From assembly GCA_964057225.1 (NCBI GenBank), contig OZ059899.1:6014001-6078000 (forward strand): 64,000 nucleotides of DNA, written 5' to 3'. Numbering within the stretch: position 1 is the stretch's first letter; the number at the start of each line of letters is the position of its first letter. The notes beneath the pieces are model-generated. The model did not search any database. It worked only from the letters and a program-made list of their open reading frames with translations, and had not been told where the DNA came from. Position numbers and translations under genes: made by a program. Below are positions 41,852 through 49,757 of the stretch, one piece after another. This DNA comes from Auanema rhodensis (lineage: Eukaryota; Nematoda; Chromadorea; Rhabditida; Rhabditidae).

Positions 41852-41855
41852 CAAA

Positions 41856-41966
41856 CAGTTGCTAAAAACATACTTTTGGGGGCGTCAGCTGCTAAAAACA
41901 TACTTTTGGGGGCGTCAGCTGTCAAAATCATATTTTCGGCGTCAGGTGTCAAAAATATACTTTTCC
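41856..41966. repeat. subterminal 30 bp tandem repeats
   Basis: Four consecutive units of about 30 bases. Units 41856-41885 and 41886-41915 are almost identical (each CAG.TGCTAAAAACATAC followed by TTTTGGGGGCGT); units 3 and 4 are degenerate. They follow the left terminal repeat directly; none is seen by the right one. Confidence 0.88.
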
Positions 41967-43331
41967 TCCCGATGCAGGCTCTCGAGCCTGCGCATGAATC
42001 AAAATGCATGATTTTTTTTTAAATCTTTTTAAAAATTATTTTTTAATGTATTTTAAATGAATTTTTATTATTTATATATTTGTTAATTGTATTTGTAAAT
42101 ATTTTTAAACTTATTTCTTTTTGAATGTATTTTTAATATTTATATATGTTTTAAATATTATTATTTAATTATTTCTTTTTAAATATATTTTTAAACTTAT
42201 TTCTTTTTAAATGTATTTGATATTAATATATTTTTTAATTGTATCTTTAAAACTGAATAAATTATTTCTCATATATATTGTTTTTTTTATTTATTTAAAT
42301 AAATTTAAAAGGTAATCAATACGTTCACTGTACCTCTTATGGGTTAATCAATGGAACTCATATCGAAGGTTAATTCGATAAGAAGTAATAAATATTTAAA
42401 CTAAATTTAATGAAACACATATCGAAGGTTAATTCGATAAGATCGTTAAAACAGGTGCACTACACATGTACCACATGGCAAAAGTTGTGTTCATAAAAAT
42501 ATGATAAATAGCTGTACACCACATGTACCTATAACGCTAAAGAATACTTACTATGCCAAGGGGTCATGAGTATATACGAATATTTTCAAACTTTTTAGCA
42601 TCAAAAAATGTTACTTTAAAGTAATTGTTGTTGTAGCCCTAATAGTTTATAAATGTTCTGATAGCTAATGTATTTCATAACTATGTTCAAGAATAGAATA
42701 AATGTTTCGTAATATATTTATTGAACAATAAATTTTCATTTAAAATTAGAACATGTGTTAACATTTTGTAAGAGTTTCTTTTTTACAAAGTGTCTGGAAA
42801 TGTTGTACTTGTAATCGGATGTGTACAAGTCTGTTTTTCGCAACAATCCTGCGTTTCCTCAGAAGGATCCAACATTTTGAATTAGTGTTTCCTAAACTAT
42901 AAAAATAAGAGTGTACCACAGCTGTTATAATAAGAATATGAATACAATATTAAACGATCCTATTGTAATATTCCACAATTTTGGCTGACAGTTGTTATTG
43001 TATAAGGACTTGTCACAAATGAGTTGAATTATTGTTAAATGTTTGGATTTACGAAATCGAATGCTGTAACAAGTAATTAATAAGCGGTTAGTTTACAGGT
43101 TGCTAATCCGGCAACTGTTGGCGCAATCGGTGAATTTTAGCGCATTTGGCAGCTGTTTGCGCAACAAACTGCTAATTAATGTATAAATGCATATATTTGT
43201 TGTAATATATAACAAATAGAAAAGCCGCATACAGCAGTCAACTGTTTTGTGAAAGAGGCGGAGTGGGTAGCGCTTTACAACAAAGTTTGTATAAAAGGTG
43301 GCAAAATTTTTTAGACCGAAATTTGCATTTC
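41967..43331. other. non-coding left arm of Polinton
   Basis: AT-rich DNA without a gene. It holds two identical dyads (42361-42380 and 42420-42439), a pair of related short boxes (about 42457-42472 and 42514-42529, containing ACATGTACC) and, before the first gene, a TATATAACA box near 43207-43215. Confidence 0.5.
42361..42439. promoter_or_regulatory. paired 20 bp dyad, possible protein-binding site
   Basis: TATCGAAGGTTAATTCGATA occurs at 42361-42380 and again exactly at 42420-42439. Each is an inverted repeat of TATCGAA around a 6-base centre; the start-to-start spacing is 59 bases. Exact repetition of a dyad in otherwise unconserved AT-rich DNA suggests a binding site, for example for replication or transposition; the factor is unknown. 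Confidence 0.5.
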
Positions 43332-43451
43332 AGCTCCGCCAACAAGTCGACTCTACGATCCAGCTCTGTCAACAAGTCTACTCTCCGATCCAGCTCCGCC
43401 ACCAAGTCTTCTCGCCGATCCACCTCTGCCAACAAGCCGACGATCTGATCC
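43332..43451 (+). repeat. four 30 bp tandem repeats
   Basis: Units 43332-43361, 43362-43391, 43392-43421 and 43422-43451, each built on AGCTCYGYCAACAAGTC..CGATCC. They are open in several frames; in the frame starting at 43263 they code for a decapeptide like SSANKSTLRS. They lie just upstream of the first Polinton gene and could be an upstream exon or leader. Confidence 0.85.
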
Positions 43452-43552
43452 AACGTCAACAGACTGCTGCTAGGACTTTCCTCTACTCTACTTGGACCCT
43501 AGACGTAAAAGTTCGTTGTTCTTTAGGAAAAGCCTCTAATTGGGCTACAAAC

Positions 43553-44146
43553 ATGAAGCGTTCCGCTCTTGTTGATGTAGAGAATATTGTACCTTCGACA
43601 CCGGAACCGGATGTTTCAAGACCACCCACACCAGGACCCAACTTTGCTGCCACATTCTTTGGTAAGGTTTTATTTTTGTTATTAATTATTTTTTGTTTAG
43701 ATACACCAAAAAAGCAGGTACAAATCTCAAAGGATAGCTCTCCACAACAGCCTGTAGTTATGAGACCAATATGTCTCTGCAAAACTTGTAGGGATACATT
43801 GCAAGTCGTAGACGAGTACCACTGTTTCAGCCTCTGTGTCAAGTGTAGAGCGAGGAATGATGCCTTAGGGCTTTTAAAAGTTTTCCGTCATTATAAACCT
43901 GAAAATTCAACAATCAATGTGAGATTATGAAATTATTAATTCTAATTATTATTTTTTCTTTTACAGATGCGTTCCTATTCTAGCATGTCATCAAAACAAT
44001 TGTTGAATAATATGGGTTACATTGCCATTTATACTGATGAGTCAACTGTCAAGTCTTTTGGTTATAAGCAGAATGTGTTCTACTTTAAATTAAGTCAACA
44101 GGCGCTCAACTTGAATATGCTTATCCGTTTTGATCCATCGTTTTGA
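43553..44146 (+). CDS. Polinton accessory protein with CxxC pairs, unknown
   Basis: Three exons: 43553-43661, 43701-43918 and 43967-44146, with introns of 39 and 48 bases. The start is MKRSALVDVENIVPSTPEPDVS; the region after it is Pro-rich. A metal-binding-like pair follows: CLCKTCRDT and, 20 residues on, C...CVKCRARND, four or more cysteines in CxxC spacing. The last exon (SMSSKQLLNNMGYIAIYTDE...KLSQQALNLNMLIRFDPSF) ends at a TGA directly after a TTTT run at 44141. Beyond it, another frame continues with coding character to about 44290, so the true protein may be longer and frameshifted here. I do not recognise the family. It is not present in the fragment at 39332-41815. Confidence 0.6.
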
Positions 44147-44444
44147 CTACAACAAGCACAAACTGTTTAATGGACAGTTGGTTGATTTTGTTATGTTATA
44201 TTTAAATTTTCTTAGCCGTAACATTTTTTTTTTCCAGCTCTTGAAGTTTGAAATTATCCATCAACAGCCAACTCTCAAACCAACTGGTAAGCATTGAAAA
44301 TTTAAATATTAATCAGTTTATAATTATAGGTTATATCATTGTCTTGGCTTTTATGTTTTGCTGGTTTTTTATTGTTACAATATAAACGATTGATCAAATA
44401 AATCATTTATTATTAATACAATTGTTTACAACAACAGTGAGAAA

Positions 44445-45551
44445 TTATACATTTAAATTTTCTGCATCTATCCATTCATTAAAGTTGTCGGGATAGCCAC
44501 TCCATTTTACAAATACTTGGCGTTTACCATTTCGTGTACGCTCTTTCAAAACTTTCTCAATATAGTACTGGTTGCTTTTATTAGTAGCCAACATAAGTTC
44601 AGGCTCATAGAATATTCCCTTTATACGTTCACCATTATAATCTACAAGTTTATACACGGTTGGGTTCCCGGCTACAATCTCATCAATTGTGAATAGTTCC
44701 ATTGTATATCCAGACTCGTAACTTTTTTTAAAAGTACGCCTGTTCTTGCTTATGCGAACATTATCACCAATTTTGAATCGGTTGCGAACAGCTGGTGCAT
44801 ATTCTTCAACGAATATATTTGCTGTAACATCTACGGGGCGCATTTTAATCGACCGATTATAAGATTTGTTTATTCCTTCGACCAAGTCATCTAGTATATC
44901 AATCCATCGATGATTATTCTTGTAATAGAGATATTTCATCATGCGCGTTTTTAAAGTTCTATTTGCTCGCTCCACCATTGCCGCCTTTTGTGGTGAACTT
45001 GTTGATCCATGCAGTATGGCAAATTTTTTGAATAGTTTTTCACAATGACTATTATAAAACTCTGCACCGTTATCCGTTATTAGTTGGATTGGTATAAAAT
45101 CCTTGAATACATTTTCAAATGCAGTAGCAACCTCTAAACCACCTTTAGTTTTCAAAGGCCTAACATATAACATGCGTGTATAAACATCAATCATGGTCAA
45201 CATGTAAGCATAGCCGTCATTTGATTTTTTATATTTTTGCATATCAACCAAATCTGCTTGCATTGTTAGGAATCGACCACAGCCTCTAGTCTTTTTAGTC
45301 TGCATATGCAGTCTCGTTGGTTTATGACGTGTAAAAGTTTCAGAGTCTTGCAAAAAACTTTCAACTTGTGCTTTTGCGATGCCATGCTTTCGCGCTTCCA
45401 ATATTAGATTTTTGGCAGACGTATAAGAAGCTGGATGCTTAATATTATAATAAATGTTCTCCAAAACATTACTTCCATAATCTAATGTAGAATCGTTTAC
45501 GGCCTTTACCATTCTGTGTTTCTCCCGCCTGAGGTGTGTAATATGATTCAC
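44445..45551 (-). CDS. Polinton retroviral-type integrase with chromodomain
   Basis: 368 codons. The N-terminal part has helical HHCC-like character (NHITHLRREKHRM; TFTRHKPTRLHMQTKK). The RVE core has the D,D-E catalytic residues (DLVDMQKY...MIDVYTRMLY, LITDNGAEFYN, SPQKAAMVERANRTLK). After an SH3-like region (FKIGDNVRISKNRRTFKKSY) comes a C-terminal chromodomain: YYIEKVLKERTRNGKRQVFVKWSGYPDNFNEWI, with the aromatic-cage positions Y, W and W. This is the enzyme that inserts Polintons; the chromodomain may steer insertion to modified histones. The frame is intact, and overlaps the upstream frame (45469-46206) by 83 bases. An AATAAA lies downstream on this strand. Confidence 0.95.
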   Translation of the reverse strand: MNHITHLRREKHRMVKAVNDSTLDYGSNVLENIYYNIKHPASYTSAKNLILEARKHGIAKAQVESFLQDSETFTRHKPTRLHMQTKKTRGCGRFLTMQADLVDMQKYKKSNDGYAYMLTMIDVYTRMLYVRPLKTKGGLEVATAFENVFKDFIPIQLITDNGAEFYNSHCEKLFKKFAILHGSTSSPQKAAMVERANRTLKTRMMKYLYYKNNHRWIDILDDLVEGINKSYNRSIKMRPVDVTANIFVEEYAPAVRNRFKIGDNVRISKNRRTFKKSYESGYTMELFTIDEIVAGNPTVYKLVDYNGERIKGIFYEPELMLATNKSNQYYIEKVLKERTRNGKRQVFVKWSGYPDNFNEWIDAENLNV

Positions 45552-46206
45552 CAGTGTCAGCGGGTTTTGTCTTTTTATTTATAGCTTTGGATTTAAATGT
45601 ACGACGCGGAGAGGGTGAATATCGAATAACAGCCTTACGGTGACGTGGTGTTCTAGGTAATATATTAATAGTAGCATCCAAGTCTGTGACAGCCGATGTG
45701 GATGTAGGCACGGGCTCAACTGAATCCTTGTTACTGACGGCAGGCTCTACATTTTTTGCCTTCTTATTAGGGCTAGAGACCCCATTACTGGCTAAGAATT
45801 TGGCTAATACTGAGAATCCATTGGGTTCCGTTTTTGTTTTATCCAGTACAAAATCCAAAATTTTTGTAATATTTGTGTTTGGTACGGGCTCATTATTAAT
45901 CACAAGTTGGTTATTTTTGTTTGTACGCACCTCTGGAAATCTTTCCCACAGATCGTTGTACTTTCGTGGCAGCTTGTATTCTGGCAATAATGGTGGATCA
46001 GCATTTTCCACTTGTACTGATATAGGCGCATCTATGCTTTCTCTATAGTTTTTGAGACGGGTGATCAAGTCTTCGTATAGTTCAGCCTTTTTATAATCGG
46101 GTATAGATTTATTCTCTCGTAAGAGCTTCAATTCAGCATCAAACTTGTCTATATTCAGCGTTTCATCATCAACAGGTATTAGACGATATTTATGATTGAG
46201 TTTCAT
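45469..46206 (-). CDS. Polinton protein of unknown function, upstream of integrase
   Basis: 245 codons, starting MKLNHKYRLIPVDDETLNIDKF. A coiled N-terminal half (LKLLRENKSIPDYKKAELYEDLITRLKNYRE) is followed by PRKYNDLWERFPEVRTNKNNQLVINNEPVP and a basic, Ser/Pro-rich tail (RYSPSPRRTFKSKAINKKTKP) ending GKGRKRFYIRLWK. Its 3' end overlaps the integrase start by 83 bases in a different frame, and its start overlaps the next small gene by four bases, suggesting one transcript. Similar proteins are known beside integrase or ATPase in Polintons but their function is not settled. The frame is intact here and broken in the fragment. Confidence 0.7.
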   Translation of the reverse strand: MKLNHKYRLIPVDDETLNIDKFDAELKLLRENKSIPDYKKAELYEDLITRLKNYRESIDAPISVQVENADPPLLPEYKLPRKYNDLWERFPEVRTNKNNQLVINNEPVPNTNITKILDFVLDKTKTEPNGFSVLAKFLASNGVSSPNKKAKNVEPAVSNKDSVEPVPTSTSAVTDLDATINILPRTPRHRKAVIRYSPSPRRTFKSKAINKKTKPADTGESYYTPQAGETQNGKGRKRFYIRLWK

Positions 46207-46511
46207 CTTTTAAAACCAAAATAAGCAATTCCACATGAAACTATTGTTTTCAATTGTTTGTGTGAAATCGTTGCCAATAAAGTTTTAGCCTTTTCGGGTA
46301 TGCGTATCAAAGCTATTTGACGTAATAATGAGGATATGGGCAAAAGGGTTTTATATTCCTTGTTAGTTAAGAGGAAATTATTATTTTTCACAATATTAAA
46401 TACAATTTCAACAATAATTTCAATTTGTGAAAAAGAAAATGGGGAAACAGAACAAGGGGTTTTGGCACAAGAAGATAAAAAGTTGTAATTTGACAAAATA
46501 CGACCACTCAT
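46203..46511 (-). CDS. small conserved Polinton protein
   Basis: 102 codons: MSGRILSNYNFLSSCAKTPC, then IVEIVFNIVKNNNFLLTNKEYKTLLPISSLLRQIAL and a KTLLATISHKQLKTIVSCGIAYFGFKR end. The layout (short N-terminus, a VFNIVKNN.. LT..E...L helix, I/L-rich helices, a basic stretch, ending in a glycine-aromatic motif) resembles a small frame common in Polintons and adintovirus-like elements. Its role is unknown. Confidence 0.65.
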   Translation of the reverse strand: MSGRILSNYNFLSSCAKTPCSVSPFSFSQIEIIVEIVFNIVKNNNFLLTNKEYKTLLPISSLLRQIALIRIPEKAKTLLATISHKQLKTIVSCGIAYFGFKR

Positions 46512-46523
46512 TGAACATGCACA

Positions 46524-47148
46524 TTAAACACTGAATATATTTCTGGCTACATAAACAATAGGGTGCTCCGCAGTTATATCTGATAGTATACGCTGTTTCT
46601 CATTTGTTAAAGGATGGTTGTCAATCAGTAAATGACTATAGGGTGTAGACATTGTATCATCATATGCTTCTAGAGCATTTTTAAAGCGGGGGCCAAATAA
46701 TTGTTGCAGACAATTGCGTATTTGTAATATATCCGAATGACTTTTCATTAGTATTATATATGTACTATTAATTCGACTGGTCCTGTCGAGCTGAAATGCA
46801 GCTTGCACAAGATTAAACACTGCCAAATTCCAGTGATGTGCCCACACTGTAAAAATGTTGTTGAGTAATTCTTTAGCCGCTTTATTCGATGAGAAAAAAT
46901 TCATCAAATCATCCAGCACTAGTATGGTGTTTACTCCCTTTTGCTCGAAATTGAATAACTATTAAACGCTCATCATTTAATGGAACACCTGACGATGCTC
47001 CACATTGACTGAACCAGAATATTCTATCAATGGGGACGTTGAAAAACTTTTCAGTATTTTCACATATACGTTTTATAAGGGTAGTTTTACCACATTGCGT
47101 TGCCCCTATTACAGTTGTCTGACTGGGTAGTTTGAAGCTGAAAACCAT
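46524..47148 (-). pseudogene. Polinton genome-packaging ATPase, frameshifted
   Basis: FtsK/HerA-type ATPase. The N-terminal part from MVFSFKLPSQTTVIGATQCGKTT holds Walker A (GATQCGKTT) and IDRIFWFSQ. The C-terminal part holds Walker B (in VLDDLMNFF) and AHHWNLAVFNLVQAAF, ending VYVARNIFSV. Between them, near 46946-46951, 29 bases present in the fragment copy are replaced by 6. The net loss of 23 bases shifts the frame just before Walker B. The two parts lie in different frames, so no complete ATPase is made. Confidence 0.88.
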
Positions 47149-47227
47149 AATCAACCACTCGTAAATGTACCTATAATGCAAATGATTTCATTTATACTAG
47201 TGTGCACGCATCAGGTGGTGGTCTCTG

Positions 47228-48085
47228 ATGGATGATTTTTACATTACTTTGCCGTCATCAGTTGACTCTGAAAAAAGTAATACCTCATCAGTGTTTCTTA
47301 CCAGGTTACCTGAAACATTAAGGCTACGCAATAACAGATATTGCATTGGGCTGACAGACATAATTTTTCCGTGTTCGATATTAAATGTACAAGAAAATCT
47401 TTCTTATACACTACGTTTTTCCAACAGAAAGTTTATTCTGCACTTACCCAAGGGTAACTATGCAAATGGTGATGAAATAATACGCGGAATCAATGCTGGA
47501 AAAGAACAATTTATTGCTAGTAGCACTAAACCTCTTGGAGCTGAGGAAGAAGCACGTATAAAGGGTTTAATAGATAAAGATGAAGATGTGAAAAAGTGGT
47601 ATAATAATCGACAAGCTGAGGCTAAACTTGTCAAGGAAATGCTGGCAGACGCCACGTTTCGGTTTAACAAAACACTACAACGCATAGAGTTTGTAACAAG
47701 TAAGCGGCTATTATTGAATGCAACACTCGGTGATGCTCTCGCATATTTTCTTGGCTTTGAGAATAAAATTATCAACGACACGTTAATAGCCAGGCGCCCC
47801 ATTGATTTTTCAAATAACATTAATACAATGTATATATATTGTGATATTGTAGAATATTCCATTCTCGGTAATGTGAAAGCTAATTTACTTGCATGTTTAC
47901 CTGTACCACCTCCCACTGAATTTGGTAAAATGATTGCCAAAACGTTTAATCCTATTCGTTATGTACCAATCACTAAGCAAACACTCGATACTATACGTAT
48001 TGAAATTTTAGATGAATTTGGCCGCCCTATGCAATTTAATTATGGTTCTACAGTTGTTACATTACATGTTAAAAATGTGAAATAA
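47228..48085 (+). CDS. Polinton minor capsid (penton-like) protein
   Basis: 285 codons, intact. The start MDDFYITLPSSVDSEKSNTSSVFLTRLPETLRLRNNRYCIGLTDIIFP fits the Polinton minor capsid pattern: F.V.LPS, N..S.F..RLP..L.L and a W/Y-x-(V/I)-G-L-x-(E/D)-I-x-(Y/F)-P element. A long middle insert is charged and helical (GAEEEARIKGLIDKDEDVKKWYNNRQAEAKLVKEML). The C-terminal part (IYCDIVEYSILGNVKANLLACLPV, IRIEILDEFGRPMQFNYGSTVVTLHV) is beta-rich, as expected for a jelly-roll. Predicted to form the five-fold capsomer. It is transcribed divergently from the ATPase across an 79-base gap. Confidence 0.85.
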   Translation: MDDFYITLPSSVDSEKSNTSSVFLTRLPETLRLRNNRYCIGLTDIIFPCSILNVQENLSYTLRFSNRKFILHLPKGNYANGDEIIRGINAGKEQFIASSTKPLGAEEEARIKGLIDKDEDVKKWYNNRQAEAKLVKEMLADATFRFNKTLQRIEFVTSKRLLLNATLGDALAYFLGFENKIINDTLIARRPIDFSNNINTMYIYCDIVEYSILGNVKANLLACLPVPPPTEFGKMIAKTFNPIRYVPITKQTLDTIRIEILDEFGRPMQFNYGSTVVTLHVKNVK

Positions 48086-48090
48086 ATGTT

Positions 48091-48540
48091 TTATTCAACA
48101 GTTATACAAGACCACATTACGATTTTCGAAGGTTTAAAAGGTAGTTCAGCGCCGTTTTGTTCGATGCGCGGCTCGTGTTGTGAATATTCTCGGTTACTAT
48201 TGCAGCGGCATCGTTTTGGTTCGGTTGACTGTACAAACTCCTGAGTTTTTTCAGAGGGTTCGCTGGTATCATTTCCATCACCATCTTTACCATTCGTTCC
48301 ATTACTATTATGAAGACGCCGAATATGACGCTGACAATTGAATCTTGTTCAATAAGGGCACAAACGTCTACGAACACCATCCAAATGTCCATATTTTTGA
48401 ATAAAGTCAGCATTGCTGATATAACTGTTACATACGGGTTGAATCCCGTCATGTCTTTTCAATATGTGATCACTAAAATGCTTGACTGATGAAAATATTT
48501 CCTTGCACGTAACACAATACTTGTTACATAAAAGTTCCAT
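48091..48540 (-). pseudogene. C2H2 zinc finger protein with internal TGA
   Basis: 150 codons counted through one internal stop (TGA at 48349-48351, codon 64). The first finger, CVTCKEIFSSVKHFSDHILKRH, has standard C-x2-C-x12-H-x4-H spacing. The second begins with a cysteine three residues before the TGA and ends in RHIRRLHN; the TGA falls where its second zinc cysteine would be expected, and the finger is five residues short. A Lys/Ser-rich tail follows to a TAA at 48091. Host-like C2H2 proteins occur as accessory genes in Polintons. Role unknown. Confidence 0.65.
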
Positions 48541-48798
48541 TAGAGGAAAATAAAAAACAACCACACACAGTCAACTCACTTTTATATAATGAGTGGAATA
48601 ATGACTAGTGTAGTACAAAAGCCTAGTCCCAGAGATATTCCTTTAATGAATGGCACTGAAATACGTTTCAAAATCTTTTTGTACAGGGGTGTTGGCACAG
48701 ATTGTTCCAACGTGTATCTTATACATAATTCACAGTGACAGGGAATATTCATAACTGACCACCTAATGTAGCAGGTGACGTTTTAATGGCAAAGTTGA

Positions 48799-49254
48799 TC
48801 ATATGCTAGATAATTTATAGTCGAATACTTTATGCATAAACGCTTTAATAAAGACATCATCGTTTTGTAATAGTTTAAAAAATGAACAAATGCTTTCAAA
48901 TGTATTACCAGCTGACAACATTAGTATTACAAATATTGCATAACCACCACAAGTGTATTCAATTATGCGTTGTGGTTTGCAAGTATTAACTTTTACATTT
49001 TTATATTTGGCCAGATAATGACGAATGTACTTGTTCATTTTATAACCCAAGCTACAGAAAAAGTAAGCTTGATCATTACGTACAAAGATGACTTGCCAAT
49101 GTGTGCCCGGTTTATCGTGTGTGTCAGTATTTACAACAAGTGCAAAGTTCTTTCGACGTGTTTTGGGTAGAGTATCGGCGTTAAATACACCGAAGAATAG
49201 TTTTCGAGTGATGCGGACAGATCGCAATAGTGACGCTATTTCAGACGAATACAT
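48799..49254 (-). CDS. Polinton adenovirus-type cysteine protease
   Basis: 151 codons. Family layout: GVFNADTLP near the N-terminus, NTDTHDKPGTHWQVIFV with the catalytic His (HW), and PQRIIEYTCGGYAIFVILML with the oxyanion Gln seven residues before the catalytic Cys (TCGG), the same spacing as in adenovirus proteases. The acidic third member, usually in a FDS.G-like motif after HW, is replaced here: AYFFCSLGYK has Cys where Asp is usual. It cleaves capsid and core precursors during virion maturation in relatives. The frame is intact; activity is uncertain because of the missing acid. Confidence 0.88.
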   Translation of the reverse strand: MYSSEIASLLRSVRITRKLFFGVFNADTLPKTRRKNFALVVNTDTHDKPGTHWQVIFVRNDQAYFFCSLGYKMNKYIRHYLAKYKNVKVNTCKPQRIIEYTCGGYAIFVILMLSAGNTFESICSFFKLLQNDDVFIKAFMHKVFDYKLSSI

Positions 49255-49292
49255 TTAGTAAAATGATCTAGTGTAACTTTTGTATTGCGCAC

Positions 49293-49757
49293 GTGCGGTT
49301 CAATATGCCACACCTCCTTCTAGACTTGAACTCAATTCAATGGACAACACTTTTGAATCAACAAATGGGTGGGGCGCCATTTAGTGGAATGATGTTTCAA
49401 CGTGGTATGCAGAGAGGTCATGGCCTGGGTGGTATACTGGCAACTTTGGCATCGTTTTTACCTCGCATTATTCAATCTCCTATAGCCCAAAATCTCATCA
49501 ATGCTGGAAGGAATGCATTATCCAGTGCTGTAAGCAATAGTCCAGTTGTAAATTCACCTCTTGGCGGCCAGTTGCTAAAAACTAGCAATGAAATTGTTGA
49601 TGGGGTGCTCAAGGGCGATAATATCAAGCAAACTCTTAAAACAGCCGGCCGGCAGGCTATACGTGATCTTACCGGTTTGGGCAAGCGGCGACGACGCAAA
49701 ACCACAAAACCTCATAAGCGTCTGTGCATAACTCGTGAGCGGTCGTATCGTATTCAA
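49293..49757 (+). CDS. Polinton core-like (pX/pVI-type) protein, no stop before capsid
   Basis: The N-terminal half is Gly/Met-rich (MGGAPFSGMMFQRGMQRGHGLGGILATLASFLP), followed by an amphipathic helix region, NEIVDGVLKGDNIKQTLKTAGRQAIRDLTGLGKRRRRK and a basic end (PHKRLCITRERSYRIQ). This order (glycine-rich start, G.....AG..A, then a run of basic residues) is typical of the pX/pVI-like protein encoded next to the major capsid gene. No stop codon separates it from the capsid start at 49758; the same frame runs on. The stop normally found here has apparently been lost, or the two are made as one polyprotein. The first Met could also be at 49305. Confidence 0.7.

Noticed and set aside
47458-47940. 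160-codon minus-strand frame
   Set aside because: Shadow of the minor capsid gene, whose plus-strand reading matches the family.
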